The notes: generated by a model not told the origin, from the letters alone. Numbered from the stretch's first letter, positions 16,464-25,824 are shown. The stretch: DNA of 64,000 nt from Butyricicoccus sp. (GCA_017886875.1 JAGHIZ010000059.1:1-64000); one strand, 5' to 3'. Translations and numbers: made by a program.

Positions 16464-16694
16464 TTATTTGTTACAGCCTAATATACGTTCAAAACGTGCT
16501 TGAAAATCATAATCACGACGAGCAGTTTCTTCTTCGTCTATATAGAGTATACGATTATCTTCATACCAAACAACCATGCCTTCACCTGCCATTTCAGGAC
16601 AGTTTACACGTGGAATATTGATATAGTTGCCATTATCAAGTTCAAGGACAACAAATTCACCTTCAAAACGGTCAATAACAGCTTTTTGTTTCAT
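16464..16694 (-). CDS. DUF3006 domain protein
   Basis: A 76-residue small protein. KAVIDRFEGEFVVLEL plus a short strand-rich segment is the DUF3006 signature (a small beta-barrel-like family, function unknown). The ATG at 16694 is well supported by AAGGAGA seven bases upstream; the open frame extends 57 bases further up without a binding site. It is only 36 bases from lysA and 67 from putP on the same strand, so it probably shares their transcript. Confidence 0.75.
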   Translation of the reverse strand: MKQKAVIDRFEGEFVVLELDNGNYINIPRVNCPEMAGEGMVVWYEDNRILYIDEEETARRDYDFQARFERILGCNK

Positions 16695-16761
16695 AGCTAA
16701 TTCTCCTTTGTTTGACATAACATAAGGTGGATTTAAAAATAATAATGGCACAGAATATTAT

Positions 16762-18252
16762 TTATTCCTCACATGAACGGTATTTTTCAAATTCATTTAC
16801 AATTTCGGTTTCAGGTTCAGGTGTTAGCAGACTAACAATTATAATAGCAAGCAAACTAAACACAAAACCAGGAACGATTTCGTAAAGGTCAAAAATTCCG
16901 CCAGAAAGCTGTGCCCAAATAATAGATGTAAGACCGCCAACAATTATACCAGCCATAGCTCCTTGTTTAGTTGCACGTTTCCAGAAAAGAGAGCAAAGAA
17001 CAAGAGGGCCAAAAGCTGAGCCAAAACCAGCCCAAGCATAGGAAACAAGTCCTAAAACTGTGCTGTTTTGGTTGGTGGCGATTAAAACAGCGATAATTGA
17101 AACGGTCATAACACAAATACGGCTAACCCACATAAGCTCAGAAGTAGATGCATTTGGACGTATTTTATTATGGTAAAAATCTTCTGTTATTGCAGATGCA
17201 GTAACAAGAAGTTGACTGTCAGCAGTTGACATAATTGCAGCTAAAATAGCTGATAAGAAAATGCCGCCGATAAATACAGGGAAAATCTTAGAAACCATAG
17301 TTATATAGATAGTTTCCTGAAGACCATTTTCGGTTAAAATATCACCAAGATAAATTCTACCAGAAAGACCTATCATTACAGCTGCGGTTAAAGAGATAAG
17401 CACCCAAACGGTGGCAATTCTACGGGACTTTTTTATTGCAGCAGGTGACTCTATACCCATAAAGCGTATTAAAATATGAGGTTGACCAAAATAACCAAGT
17501 CCCCATGCAAGCATAGAAACAATACCAATAAATGTATAAGGCTGATTATTAGCACCATCGGTAAACATACTAAAGAAGTTAGGATTTAGTGCATTTACAT
17601 TGTTTACAAAATCACCCCAGCCGCCAATATTTTGTATTGTAATTACTGGTACAGCAACTACACAGAAAAACATTAGCATACCTTGGAAAAAGTCAGTCCA
17701 ACATACAGCAAAAAATCCGCCTGCAAAAGTATAACTGATAACTACAACTGCACCAATAAGCAGGGCAATTATATAATCAATTCCAAATATAGATGAGAAA
17801 AGTTTAGCAGCACTTACAAATCCAGACGCTGTATAGAATAAGAAAAATACTAAAATAAATATAGCAGATACAACAGAAAGCATACCTGATTTATCACGAA
17901 AACGGTTTTTAAAAAACTGCGGTAATGTGATAGCATCATCAGCAATTTTAGTATACTGTCTTAAAGGTTTGGCAACAAGTAACCAGTTTAAATAAGTACC
18001 TATTGCAAGACCTATTGCAATCCAGCTAGCTGATATACCTGAAAGGTAAGCAGCACCAGGAAGTCCCATAAGTAGCCAACCTGACATATCACTAGCTTGA
18101 GCAGACATTGACACTACCCAAGAGCCAAGTTTTCGTCCCCCAAGAAAATATTCAGTGGTTGTTCGGTTTTTGCCATAAAAGTACATTCCTATACATATCA
18201 TAAAGATAAGATAGCAACCAAAGGCAACGACAACCCATAGTTTTTCGTGCAT
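16762..18252 (-). CDS. putP: Sodium/proline symporter
   Basis: A 496-residue solute:sodium symporter with about 13 hydrophobic helices. The N-terminal YFLGGRKLGSWVVSMSAQASDMSGWLLMGLPGAAY is the conserved SSS signature, containing Ser residues that coordinate sodium and proline in PutP. YFGQPHILIRFM and SAILAAIMSTADSQLLV are further PutP hallmarks. It imports proline for nutrition or osmoprotection. It lies just downstream (same strand) of proB-proA but is separated by a terminator and has its own promoter, so synthesis and uptake are controlled apart. Pantothenate or other SSS substrates are less likely. Confidence 0.88.
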   Translation of the reverse strand: MHEKLWVVVAFGCYLIFMICIGMYFYGKNRTTTEYFLGGRKLGSWVVSMSAQASDMSGWLLMGLPGAAYLSGISASWIAIGLAIGTYLNWLLVAKPLRQYTKIADDAITLPQFFKNRFRDKSGMLSVVSAIFILVFFLFYTASGFVSAAKLFSSIFGIDYIIALLIGAVVVISYTFAGGFFAVCWTDFFQGMLMFFCVVAVPVITIQNIGGWGDFVNNVNALNPNFFSMFTDGANNQPYTFIGIVSMLAWGLGYFGQPHILIRFMGIESPAAIKKSRRIATVWVLISLTAAVMIGLSGRIYLGDILTENGLQETIYITMVSKIFPVFIGGIFLSAILAAIMSTADSQLLVTASAITEDFYHNKIRPNASTSELMWVSRICVMTVSIIAVLIATNQNSTVLGLVSYAWAGFGSAFGPLVLCSLFWKRATKQGAMAGIIVGGLTSIIWAQLSGGIFDLYEIVPGFVFSLLAIIIVSLLTPEPETEIVNEFEKYRSCEE

Positions 18253-18290
18253 TGTTTTACACTCCCCTAGATTATTATATATTCCCTTTT

Positions 18291-18319
18291 ATTATACTAA
18301 AACAGACAATAAATTGCAA
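18291..18319 (-). promoter_or_regulatory. putP promoter
   Basis: On the minus strand TTGCAA (18319-18314), a 17-base spacer and TATAAT (18296-18291), about 39 bases ahead of the putP start. A perfect -10 and spacing make it a convincing sigma-A site. Confidence 0.65.
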
Positions 18320-18323
18320 TATA

Positions 18324-18351
18324 AAAGCCATAGATTTTCAACTATGGCTTT
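18324..18351 (-). terminator. Terminator of the proB-proA-CYTH operon
   Basis: AAAGCCATAG (18324-18333) and CTATGGCTTT (18342-18351) form a 10-bp stem. On the minus strand it continues into a TTTTAT run. It lies between the CYTH gene and the putP promoter. Confidence 0.7.
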
Positions 18352-18442
18352 AAAATACTAATAAAATATACAAAATTTTGATAATATATTTATATTAAAT
18401 TTGAAAATAAAATATGAATATTATTACAATAGCATTTAAGTT

Positions 18443-19033
18443 TTATGCACGCTCTAAATCGAGTGCACGAGAGAATTTGCTTTTAGCTTCTGACTTCAAT
18501 ACAAACTTTTCAGAAATAGCCATACAAGCGGATTCAAAAGCCTTGTCATTACCAGACTTTTGTTCACATTCAATTTCGGTAAATGCTTGTTGTTTATCCT
18601 GACATATCAAAACGCCTTCATCAAATACAATTTCAGCAGTAAAATCTGGGGTTTGCCATGTTGCTCTACGACGATGGAATTTTGTTTCACACACAGCAAT
18701 TAAAGTTTCTGATTTAAGTGCACAGCATAAGTCATTAGGTGCACCATGCTTTGGAAGTTCGTTAAGACCATCAGTTAGTGAAGCGGCAGCACATTCAAAT
18801 TCATCATGCACATGCAGACCATCACAGGCAGAGTCTTGAAGCTTTAAACAGCAAACCTGTTTATCATTTTCACGACGTAAACGAAGTGCTATTTTATGAC
18901 TTCTTAGCCAGCGAGCAGCAGTATCATAATAAGAAGCATGCATTTCTACAGCTTCATCTTCTGATAAATTTAACTCTTTTAAAATTTTATTATAATCATT
19001 AGAATTTGCTTTCCATTTAAATTCACGTTCCAT
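18443..19033 (-). CDS. CYTH domain protein (possible triphosphatase)
   Basis: A 196-residue CYTH-fold protein. The N-terminal EREFKW supplies the ExExK metal/phosphate motif of the family. Basic strand residues ALRLRRENDKQVCCLKLQ, CETKFHRRRATW and acidic FTEIECEQKSG follow, lining the triphosphate tunnel. CYTH enzymes hydrolyse inorganic triphosphate, thiamine triphosphate or nucleotides, and some are adenylate cyclases; which applies here is not decided by sequence. It shares a base with the proA stop, so it is translationally coupled to proline biosynthesis genes, an arrangement without an obvious metabolic explanation. Confidence 0.75.
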   Translation of the reverse strand: MEREFKWKANSNDYNKILKELNLSEDEAVEMHASYYDTAARWLRSHKIALRLRRENDKQVCCLKLQDSACDGLHVHDEFECAAASLTDGLNELPKHGAPNDLCCALKSETLIAVCETKFHRRRATWQTPDFTAEIVFDEGVLICQDKQQAFTEIECEQKSGNDKAFESACMAISEKFVLKSEAKSKFSRALDLERA

Positions 19034-20283
19034 TATACTCTCACCTGTCCATTTCCTAAAATTACATATTTTTGACTTGTAAGTGCTTCAAGTCCCATAG
19101 GGCCACGAGCATGAAGTTTTTGTGTTGAAATACCGATTTCAGCACCAAATCCAAATTCAAACCCATCTGTAAAGCGGGTAGAAGCATTAACATATACAGC
19201 CGCAGCATCAACTTCATCAAGAAAACGCTGTGAAGCTGCGTAACTATCTGTGACGATACATTCAGAGTGACCAGTATTATATTTATTGATATGGTCTATT
19301 GCTTCATCAAGAGAAGAAACAATTTTAACTGAGATTTCATAGTTTAAATACTCAGTAGCATAATCATCTTCAGTAGCAGGGATAATATTATCACCTAAAA
19401 TTTCTTTTGTTTTGTTGCAACCATGAATTATCACATTGCTTTTTGCAAGCTCTTTTGCTGCAAGTGGTAAAAACTCACTCGCAATATCTTCATGTACAAG
19501 CAGGCTTTCAGCTGCATTACAAACAGAAATTCGCTGACATTTAGAGTTTACCAAAATATTAACTGCCATATTCATATTAGCATTAGAGTCAATATATACA
19601 TGACAGTTGCCAGTACCTGTTTCAATTACAGGGACGGTTGCATTTTGGACAACCGATTTAATAAGACCTGCACCACCACGAGGAATTAATACATCAATAT
19701 AACCATTTAAGCGCATCATTTCAGTAGCGGTTTGTCTGCTTGTGTCCTCTAAAATATTTATAGCGTTAGGGGTGATATTGCACTCTTTTAATGCTTCACG
19801 CATAACATTTGTAAGGCACATTGAAGAATGAAAAGCCTCTTTGCCACTTCTTAAAATACAAGCAGAGCCAGCTTTAAAACATAAAACCGCAGCATCAACC
19901 GTAACATTAGGGCGTGCCTCGTAAATCATACCAATGATACCCATTGCAACACGTTTTAAACCAATTTTAAGACCATTTGGACGAATTTTTTGCCATAAAA
20001 GCTCGCCTACTGGGTCGGCAAGTGCTGCAACCTGTCTACAGCCTTCCGCAATACCTTCAATTCTGCTTTTTGTTAGTGTTAAGCGGTCAATTAAACCTTC
20101 ATTCATACCATTTTCTCTAGCTAAATCAAGGTCTTTTTGATTTGCTGCTAAAATTTCATCAGTTTTTGCTAAAAGTGCATCTGCAATTTTATTTATTGCA
20201 TTATTTTTCATGCTTGTATCAAGTTTTGCAACTTCTCTTTTAGCATTTTTAGCATCTTCTGCAATTTCTATTAAATTACGCAT
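19033..20283 (-). CDS. proA: Glutamate-5-semialdehyde dehydrogenase
   Basis: A 416-residue gamma-glutamyl phosphate reductase, making glutamate semialdehyde with NADPH in proline biosynthesis. GMIYEARPNVT, SACILRSGKEA, LIPRGGAGLI and VIETGTGNCHVY are family blocks, and SKCQRISVCNAAESLLVH contains the catalytic Cys. DAAAVYVNASTRFTDGFEFGFGAEIGIST near the C-terminus is also typical. The start overlaps proB by 8 bases; GGAGGC lies upstream. Length is normal. Confidence 0.95.
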   Translation of the reverse strand: MRNLIEIAEDAKNAKREVAKLDTSMKNNAINKIADALLAKTDEILAANQKDLDLARENGMNEGLIDRLTLTKSRIEGIAEGCRQVAALADPVGELLWQKIRPNGLKIGLKRVAMGIIGMIYEARPNVTVDAAVLCFKAGSACILRSGKEAFHSSMCLTNVMREALKECNITPNAINILEDTSRQTATEMMRLNGYIDVLIPRGGAGLIKSVVQNATVPVIETGTGNCHVYIDSNANMNMAVNILVNSKCQRISVCNAAESLLVHEDIASEFLPLAAKELAKSNVIIHGCNKTKEILGDNIIPATEDDYATEYLNYEISVKIVSSLDEAIDHINKYNTGHSECIVTDSYAASQRFLDEVDAAAVYVNASTRFTDGFEFGFGAEIGISTQKLHARGPMGLEALTSQKYVILGNGQVRV

Positions 20284-21088
20284 TTAAAGAGCCTCCTTTT
20301 TTGCATTTGAATAATGTACCAACTGGTTTTCCATCTACTATATCATATAAAATATCTGCTTTATCACCTTTGGTTATAAGCATAGATATACCAGCGTCCA
20401 TACAAAGTTCAGCTGCACCAAGCTTTGTCGCCATACCACCAGTACCGCCTGCTGTTCCAGGGCCACCAGCGACAGCACGAAGTGCAGAGTCTATATGTTC
20501 AACTCGATTTATGAGCTTGGCATTTGGGTTTTCTCTAGGGTTTGAGTCATATAAACCGTCGATATCTGTGAAAATAACAAGCAAATCTGCATCGCATATA
20601 CGGGAAACAACAGCAGAAAGCGTATCATTATCACCAAAGGTTTCAATATGTTCAAGCTCGGCAGTAGCTACAGTGTCATTTTCATTTACAATAGGTAAAA
20701 CATTATTATCAAGCAGTGTGTCAAATGTATTGTGAATGTTTTGACGCTGCTCATCATCAGATACATTTTCTCTTGTTAGAAGTACCTGTGCAACATTTAT
20801 ACCATATTCAAGAAAGAATTTATCATATATATGCATAAGCTCACATTGACCAACAGCCGCAGCCGCCTGTTTTTTTCTTATATCTTTAGGTCTTTCACGC
20901 CAACCAAGCTTTGCACAGCCTACACCCACAGCACCAGAGGAAACTAAAACCATCTGATAACCTCTGTTTTGTAAATCTGCAATAACTCTAACAAGTCGCT
21001 CAATGCAAGCAATGTTTAATTTACCGTTTTCATATGTAAGGCTAGATGTGCCAACCTTTACAACAATTCTATGCATTTGTTCAGACAT
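20276..21088 (-). CDS. proB: Glutamate 5-kinase, short form without PUA domain
   Basis: A 270-residue amino-acid kinase that phosphorylates glutamate in the first step of proline synthesis. VVKVGTSSLT begins the ATP-binding fold, SSGAVGVG and NENDTVAT bind glutamate, FTDIDGLYDSNP and GTGGMATKLGAAELC complete the site. The protein ends after the kinase domain; the C-terminal PUA domain of longer ProB enzymes is absent, a form common in Clostridia. It is the first gene of proB-proA-CYTH. A TATAAA lies upstream but no clean -35 was found. Confidence 0.93.
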   Translation of the reverse strand: MSEQMHRIVVKVGTSSLTYENGKLNIACIERLVRVIADLQNRGYQMVLVSSGAVGVGCAKLGWRERPKDIRKKQAAAAVGQCELMHIYDKFFLEYGINVAQVLLTRENVSDDEQRQNIHNTFDTLLDNNVLPIVNENDTVATAELEHIETFGDNDTLSAVVSRICDADLLVIFTDIDGLYDSNPRENPNAKLINRVEHIDSALRAVAGGPGTAGGTGGMATKLGAAELCMDAGISMLITKGDKADILYDIVDGKPVGTLFKCKKGGSLNA

Positions 21089-21235
21089 AATAACATAACT
21101 CCAAAATAAATAATTATGTTTTTATAGTATCATAGTGCAAACAACCTTACAATATAAAAAGCTAAATTTATAACATGCATTATAAACATATTCACAAAAA
21201 CTACATATTTGTATGTGTTTTTATAGTGTTCTGGT

Positions 21236-21264
21236 TTGTTTTTTGTATTATTATATGGTATAAT
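21236..21264 (+). promoter_or_regulatory. zapA promoter
   Basis: TTGTTT (21236-21241), a 17-base spacer and a perfect TATAAT (21259-21264). The 252-base intergenic stretch (21089-21340) otherwise contains AT-rich DNA and one imperfect inverted repeat near 21195-21222. No riboswitch-like structure was recognised. Confidence 0.6.
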
Positions 21265-21340
21265 GAATATGTTTACGATTTTAGTTTTAGTTTTAATTTA
21301 GTTTTGAGATATAATACATAATAAAGGAGATTTTTTTATT

Positions 21341-21787
21341 ATGCCAAATAGAATTTCTGTGACAATAGCAGGTCAACAATATACAATCTTAGCAGAAGAA
21401 AATGAAGAATATACAAGACAAGTTGCACTTCGTGCAGATAACAAAATTAGAGAAGCTAGAGAAGTAACTGAAGCTTCACCGCTTAATGCTGCTGTGTTAG
21501 CCGCTTTAAATCTTGCCGATGAGGCAACCAAGGCAGAACGTGAAGTTCGCAGAGCAAAGGGCGAAATTTCAGAGCGTGAAGAACAAATCAAAGCTATTCG
21601 TGAGGAAATGATGAGACTTGTTCAAGAAAATGCAGATTTAAGAGACCAATTGCAAGCAAAAGCGGGTATGAAATTTGAGTCTGCGTCAGAGTCTGAGCCA
21701 GAAAATGAGCAAAAGACCGAGGAAAAACAAGAAGAAAAATCCGAAGAAAAGCCAGCTGAACCAGTAAAGGCGGAGAAAAAATCATGA
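21341..21787 (+). CDS. zapA: Cell division protein ZapA
   Basis: A 148-residue FtsZ-ring stabiliser. The N-terminal globular domain (RISVTIAGQQYTILAEEN...YTRQVALRADNKIREA) matches ZapA, then LNAAVLAALNLADEATKAE leads into a long coiled coil (about 68-112). The C-terminal 35 residues are a Glu/Lys-rich low-complexity tail, which makes it longer than the roughly 85-110 residues usual for ZapA. AAAGGAGAT precedes the ATG. It overlaps the U32 gene by 4 bases and begins a division/shape block. Confidence 0.85.
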   Translation: MPNRISVTIAGQQYTILAEENEEYTRQVALRADNKIREAREVTEASPLNAAVLAALNLADEATKAEREVRRAKGEISEREEQIKAIREEMMRLVQENADLRDQLQAKAGMKFESASESEPENEQKTEEKQEEKSEEKPAEPVKAEKKS

Positions 21788-23850
21788 ATATGCCCGAACT
21801 TTTAGCACCAGCAGGCTCATTTGAAGGTGTTAGAGCAGCCGTTCAAAGTGGTGCAACTGCGGTTTATATGGGTTTTGGTACTTTTAATGCAAGACGTGGG
21901 GCGAAAAACTTCACTAAAGAGGAAATGCGACAGGCTATTAGCTATTGTCGTGCAAGAGGAGTTAAAACAAATATCACTTTTAATATTTTAGCACTTGATA
22001 AAGAACGTCAAGACGCTATAAATGATACTAAATTTTTAAATGAAGCGGGTGCAGATGCACTTATCGTTCAAGATTTAGGTGTTGCTAAACTGATAAAAGA
22101 ATGTGCTCCTGATATGCCTATACATGCATCAACACAAATGACAATCCATACGCTTGATGGTGCACTTATAGCAAAAGAACTCGGTTTTTCTCGTGTTGTG
22201 CTTTCAAGAGAATGTACACTTGAGCAGATTAAATATATAACTGCTAATGCAGGTATTGAAATAGAGGTGTTTGTTCATGGTGCATTATGCATGTGTTATT
22301 CTGGTCAGTGTTATTTATCTGCTGTCATTGGTCAGCGTTCGGGAAATCGTGGACTTTGTGCACAGCCTTGTAGATTGCCTTATAAATACGATGGTTGCAA
22401 AAAACAATGTTATCCACTATCACTCAAAGATTTATCACTTGCAGGCTGGCTTGAACCAATAGTCAAAGCAGGTGTATCCTCACTCAAAATAGAGGGCAGA
22501 ATGAAACGCCCAGAATATGCAGCTATTGTAACTGACATATATGCAAAGCTTTTAAAAGAAAAACGTAGACCGACAGCCGAAGAAGTTAAAACCTTGGAGC
22601 TTGTTTTTTCAAGAGATGGTTTTACCGATGGATATTTAACGGGCAAAAAAGGCGATAATATGTTCGGCACAAAGACAGATGTACCGCTTGAAAGTGTAAA
22701 ATATCTCTATGATGAGGCGGCTAAACGCTTTGCAGAGGGCAAAGAAATGCCACTTGTGCCTATAAATATGGTATGTGATATCACTCAAAATGGTATTTCA
22801 CTCACTGTAACCGATTTAGATGAAAATATGCATAATATAAGGGATAATGAGCCTATTGAGATGGCTAAAAATAAACCAACCTCAAGCGAGCAACTGGAGA
22901 AAAATCTCAGAAAGACAGGCGGAACACCATTTGATGTTAAAAATATATCTGTAAATATGCCTGATGGGGTTATTGTTCCAGCATCAAGGATAAATGCTAT
23001 TCGTAGACAAGCACTAGAAAGTTTGCTTGAAACAAGGGGTAAACCACCAGTTAGACGCTGGATAGAGCCTAAACAGCTAGAGAAAAGCAAACAAAATATC
23101 ACTGATATGCAATTTATAGCTATGGTTAGAACCATAGAGCAAGCACAGGCGGTTAAAAATTCGGGTATTAGTGTTATTTATGCACCATTAGAAGTGGCTG
23201 CAAAAGCTGAGGGTTTAATCCCTGTTATGCCTAGAGTATATCGTGATGATGAGCAGGCAAGTATTGAAAAACTGCTTGAAACTTGTAAAAATAATGGCAT
23301 AAATTCAGTTATGATTACAAATATAGGTCAGGTTGAGCTTGCAAGAAAGTTAAATCTAAAAATACATGGTGATTTTGGACTTAATGTTTACAACAGCTCA
23401 TGTATGCATGTGCTTAATGATTTAGGCATAGAGCGACAAGTATTATCTTTTGAAGCAAGACTTGCACAGCTTAGAGATTTACAAAAACCTATTGACACTA
23501 TTTTAACTGTTTATGGTTATTTGCCGCTTATGGTGTTTGAAAATTGTGCAATAAGAAGAAAAACAGGCGAATGTACTTGTAAAAAACAAATCTGTTATTT
23601 AACTGATAGACAGGGGAAAAAATTTGCACTTTTACCCGCTTTCGGTTGTAGAAACGAGCTTTTAAACAGTCAACCGCTTTATATTGCTGATAAAATAAAT
23701 GAGTGTAAACAAGTAGGGGCTAAATATGCTATGCTTAGATTTACAATCGAAGATAAACAAAAGTGTGCTGAAATTTGCTCTCTTGCACAAAACAATCAAA
23801 GTATAAATTCAGAGTTTACACGAGGACTTTATTATCGTGGTGTTGAATAA
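21784..23850 (+). CDS. U32 family protein, RlhA-like 23S rRNA hydroxylation factor
   Basis: A 688-residue U32-family protein. ELLAPAGSFEGVRAAVQSGA and the GALCMCYSGQCYLSA...GNRGLCAQPCR block carry the conserved cysteines (three in that block plus a later one) expected to ligate an iron-sulphur cluster. The DUF3656-type middle region and a second cysteine-rich segment (CAIRRKTGECTCKKQICYL, about 585-605) make it the long form, the layout of RlhA, which makes 5-hydroxycytidine in 23S rRNA. Older annotations call it collagenase-like peptidase, but peptidase activity is poorly supported. It is coupled to zapA. Other U32 proteins hydroxylate tRNA or prephenate-derived groups, so the exact substrate is inferred. 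Confidence 0.82.
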   Translation: MNMPELLAPAGSFEGVRAAVQSGATAVYMGFGTFNARRGAKNFTKEEMRQAISYCRARGVKTNITFNILALDKERQDAINDTKFLNEAGADALIVQDLGVAKLIKECAPDMPIHASTQMTIHTLDGALIAKELGFSRVVLSRECTLEQIKYITANAGIEIEVFVHGALCMCYSGQCYLSAVIGQRSGNRGLCAQPCRLPYKYDGCKKQCYPLSLKDLSLAGWLEPIVKAGVSSLKIEGRMKRPEYAAIVTDIYAKLLKEKRRPTAEEVKTLELVFSRDGFTDGYLTGKKGDNMFGTKTDVPLESVKYLYDEAAKRFAEGKEMPLVPINMVCDITQNGISLTVTDLDENMHNIRDNEPIEMAKNKPTSSEQLEKNLRKTGGTPFDVKNISVNMPDGVIVPASRINAIRRQALESLLETRGKPPVRRWIEPKQLEKSKQNITDMQFIAMVRTIEQAQAVKNSGISVIYAPLEVAAKAEGLIPVMPRVYRDDEQASIEKLLETCKNNGINSVMITNIGQVELARKLNLKIHGDFGLNVYNSSCMHVLNDLGIERQVLSFEARLAQLRDLQKPIDTILTVYGYLPLMVFENCAIRRKTGECTCKKQICYLTDRQGKKFALLPAFGCRNELLNSQPLYIADKINECKQVGAKYAMLRFTIEDKQKCAEICSLAQNNQSINSEFTRGLYYRGVE

Positions 23851-23872
23851 ATAAAAAAAACTAGGTGAATAA

Positions 23873-24445
23873 ATGAAAAAAATAATTTTAGCATCTGCCT
23901 CACCAAGAAGACAGGAATTACTTTCAAATATAACAACAGATTTTACTGTTTGCCCAGCTGATGCTGATGAGACTTTACCAGAGGGGCTTTCTATTGAAAA
24001 GCAAATCGAAACCCTTGCAAAACGTAAAGCTGAGGCAGTTTTAGAGCAAAATCCAGATAGTATTGTTATAGGTTCAGATACTATGGTTTTAGTGGATAAT
24101 AAACCACTTGGCAAACCAAAAGATAAAGAAGATGCTATTAGAATGCTTAAAATGCTTTCCGGCCGTAAGCATGAGGTTATAACTGGTGTAGCTGTTTTAT
24201 GTAAAAATAAAAAGCTTATAAATCACAGAACTACTAAAGTTAAATTTAGAGTGCTTACAGAACATGAAATAGAAAGCTATGTTGCAACAGGTGAACCTAT
24301 GGACAAAGCGGGTGCTTATGGTATACAGGGATTAGGTTCTGTGCTGGTTGAAGGTATAGAAGGGGATTATTTTAGCGTAGTTGGGCTGCCTGTATCACTT
24401 GTTTATACTATGCTTTGTGAAATAGAACATTATATGTCCCATTAG
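23873..24445 (+). CDS. maf: Maf nucleoside triphosphate pyrophosphatase
   Basis: A 190-residue Maf/YhdE family protein. The signature ASASPRRQELL is at the N-terminus, followed by ADADET, IGSDTMV, GKPKDKEDA and GEPMDKAGAYGIQG. Maf proteins hydrolyse dTTP, UTP or modified nucleotides and influence septum formation. Position directly before mreC-mreD is the classical Bacillus arrangement. The ATG has a modest AGGTG site. Confidence 0.92.
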   Translation: MKKIILASASPRRQELLSNITTDFTVCPADADETLPEGLSIEKQIETLAKRKAEAVLEQNPDSIVIGSDTMVLVDNKPLGKPKDKEDAIRMLKMLSGRKHEVITGVAVLCKNKKLINHRTTKVKFRVLTEHEIESYVATGEPMDKAGAYGIQGLGSVLVEGIEGDYFSVVGLPVSLVYTMLCEIEHYMSH

Positions 24446-24458
24446 ATGAGGTGTAAAA

Positions 24459-25298
24459 TTGAAAAATCCATTTTCTTTTCGCATGTTTGTTGTAGTAGCA
24501 CTTGTTATAGTTTTATGTTTGGGTGTTACTGTTTATACAGGTGCAACAGGAAATTCTAATCCAGTTGCAACTGGTTTAGGTGTTGTTATAAAACCTATAC
24601 AAAAAGGTATAAGCCAAATAGGAAATATGATTTCCAAAGGTAGCTCATATTTTGAAGGATATGATGCACTTGAAAAGGAAAACGAGGAACTAAAAGCTCA
24701 AGTTAGAGAGCTTGAAGAAAAAGTACGTGAAGCAGATTTAGCAATATCTGAAAGAGATAATCTTCGCACACTATTAGGTTTAAAAGAAAACAATCCACAG
24801 TTTACACATTGTGAACCAGCAGAGGTTATATCAAGAAACCCAGGAGAGTGGGCAACCACTGTTTCTTTGGATAAAGGCTCTAATGATGGTGTAGAATTAA
24901 ATGATGTTGTAATAACAGAAGATGGTATGGTGGGTTATGTTTCTTCAGTAGCTCCAACTTATTGCGATGTTACAACAGTTGTTGATACTAATATGCAAGC
25001 AGGTGCGATTGTAACCCGAACAAGAGAAGTAGGTGTGGCAGAAGGTGACTATACACTTATGAATGAAGGTGCTTTAAAGCTTGCATATCTTGAAACCGAT
25101 GCGGAAGTTGTTATAGGTGATACCGTTGAGACATCTGGTATGGGTGGAGTGTTCCCTAAAGGTATTATGATTGGTACGGTTGAACGTGTGCTTCCAGAGG
25201 GTAATGGTATATCAAACTATGCTGTTATTAAGCCATTTGTAAATGTAAAAGAAGTCAAGAGTGTATATATTATCACAGATTTTGAGGTGAATGGCTAA
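24459..25298 (+). CDS. mreC: Rod shape-determining protein MreC
   Basis: A 279-residue bitopic protein: cytoplasmic start, membrane helix at about 8-27, coiled coil (about 66-105, EKENEELKAQVRELEEKVREAD), then the beta-rich extracellular MreC domain with SRNPGEWATTVSLDKGSNDGV and GVFPKGIMIGTV. It scaffolds the elongasome with MreD and PBP2, both encoded next. The start is TTG, supported by GAGGTG at suitable distance. No mreB is present in the window. Confidence 0.92.
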   Translation: MKNPFSFRMFVVVALVIVLCLGVTVYTGATGNSNPVATGLGVVIKPIQKGISQIGNMISKGSSYFEGYDALEKENEELKAQVRELEEKVREADLAISERDNLRTLLGLKENNPQFTHCEPAEVISRNPGEWATTVSLDKGSNDGVELNDVVITEDGMVGYVSSVAPTYCDVTTVVDTNMQAGAIVTRTREVGVAEGDYTLMNEGALKLAYLETDAEVVIGDTVETSGMGGVFPKGIMIGTVERVLPEGNGISNYAVIKPFVNVKEVKSVYIITDFEVNG

Positions 25299-25301
25299 GT
25301 T

Positions 25302-25811
25302 ATGCAAAAAGAACAACCAGTGATTGTAAAATATATTGTTTATTTATTGTTTCTTATTGTGCTTTATTCTATTGAAACCGCTAATATACCAATGGAAATA
25401 ATGGGCTTTAGAATTGATTTACTGCCTTGTGTTCCAGCAGCAGTGGCACTTATGGAGGGCCCTGTACTAGGCGGATTTATTGGTTTTATGACTGGTATGC
25501 TCTATGATATTGGCTTTATAGGTGTAGAGGGTTTATTCCCAATCTATTATATGCTTTTTGGCATTTTAGCGGGTGCTATAAGCATGAAGTTTTTAAGACG
25601 TATGTTTCCATCTATGCTACTTTTAAGCACATGTGGTATGCTTGTCTTAGGACTGGTTAGGTATGGCCTTTCACTTATGCTTATATATAAAGTACCATTT
25701 CCGCTTGCTTTTCAAGCAATGTGTGGTGAAATACTTTTAACTATTGTTTTATCACCTATTGTTTATTTTCCTGTTAGAAATATATCAAGACGATTTGAAA
25801 AGATAATTTAG
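25302..25811 (+). CDS. mreD: Rod shape-determining protein MreD
   Basis: A 169-residue polytopic membrane protein with about five hydrophobic helices, sized like MreD. ETANIPMEIMGFRIDLLP, GGFIGFMTGMLYDIGF and a terminal YFPVRNISRRFE agree with the family. It lies 3 bases after mreC and 13 before the PBP2 gene, so it is part of the elongasome operon. Confidence 0.88.
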   Translation: MQKEQPVIVKYIVYLLFLIVLYSIETANIPMEIMGFRIDLLPCVPAAVALMEGPVLGGFIGFMTGMLYDIGFIGVEGLFPIYYMLFGILAGAISMKFLRRMFPSMLLLSTCGMLVLGLVRYGLSLMLIYKVPFPLAFQAMCGEILLTIVLSPIVYFPVRNISRRFEKII

Positions 25812-25824
25812 GAAAGGAGTTAAA

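Noticed and set aside
20301..20735. Plus-strand frame of 144 codons opposite proB
   Set aside because: proB is complete with full kinase motifs on the minus strand; the opposing frame has shadow-like Ser/Pro composition and no ribosome binding site.
21195..21222. Terminator-like inverted repeat upstream of zapA
   Set aside because: The pairing is imperfect and the repeat lies between the divergent proB and zapA starts, where no transcript should end.
22785..23135. Minus-strand frame of 116 codons within the U32 gene
   Set aside because: Fully contained in a conserved gene with intact motifs; no binding site or family resemblance.
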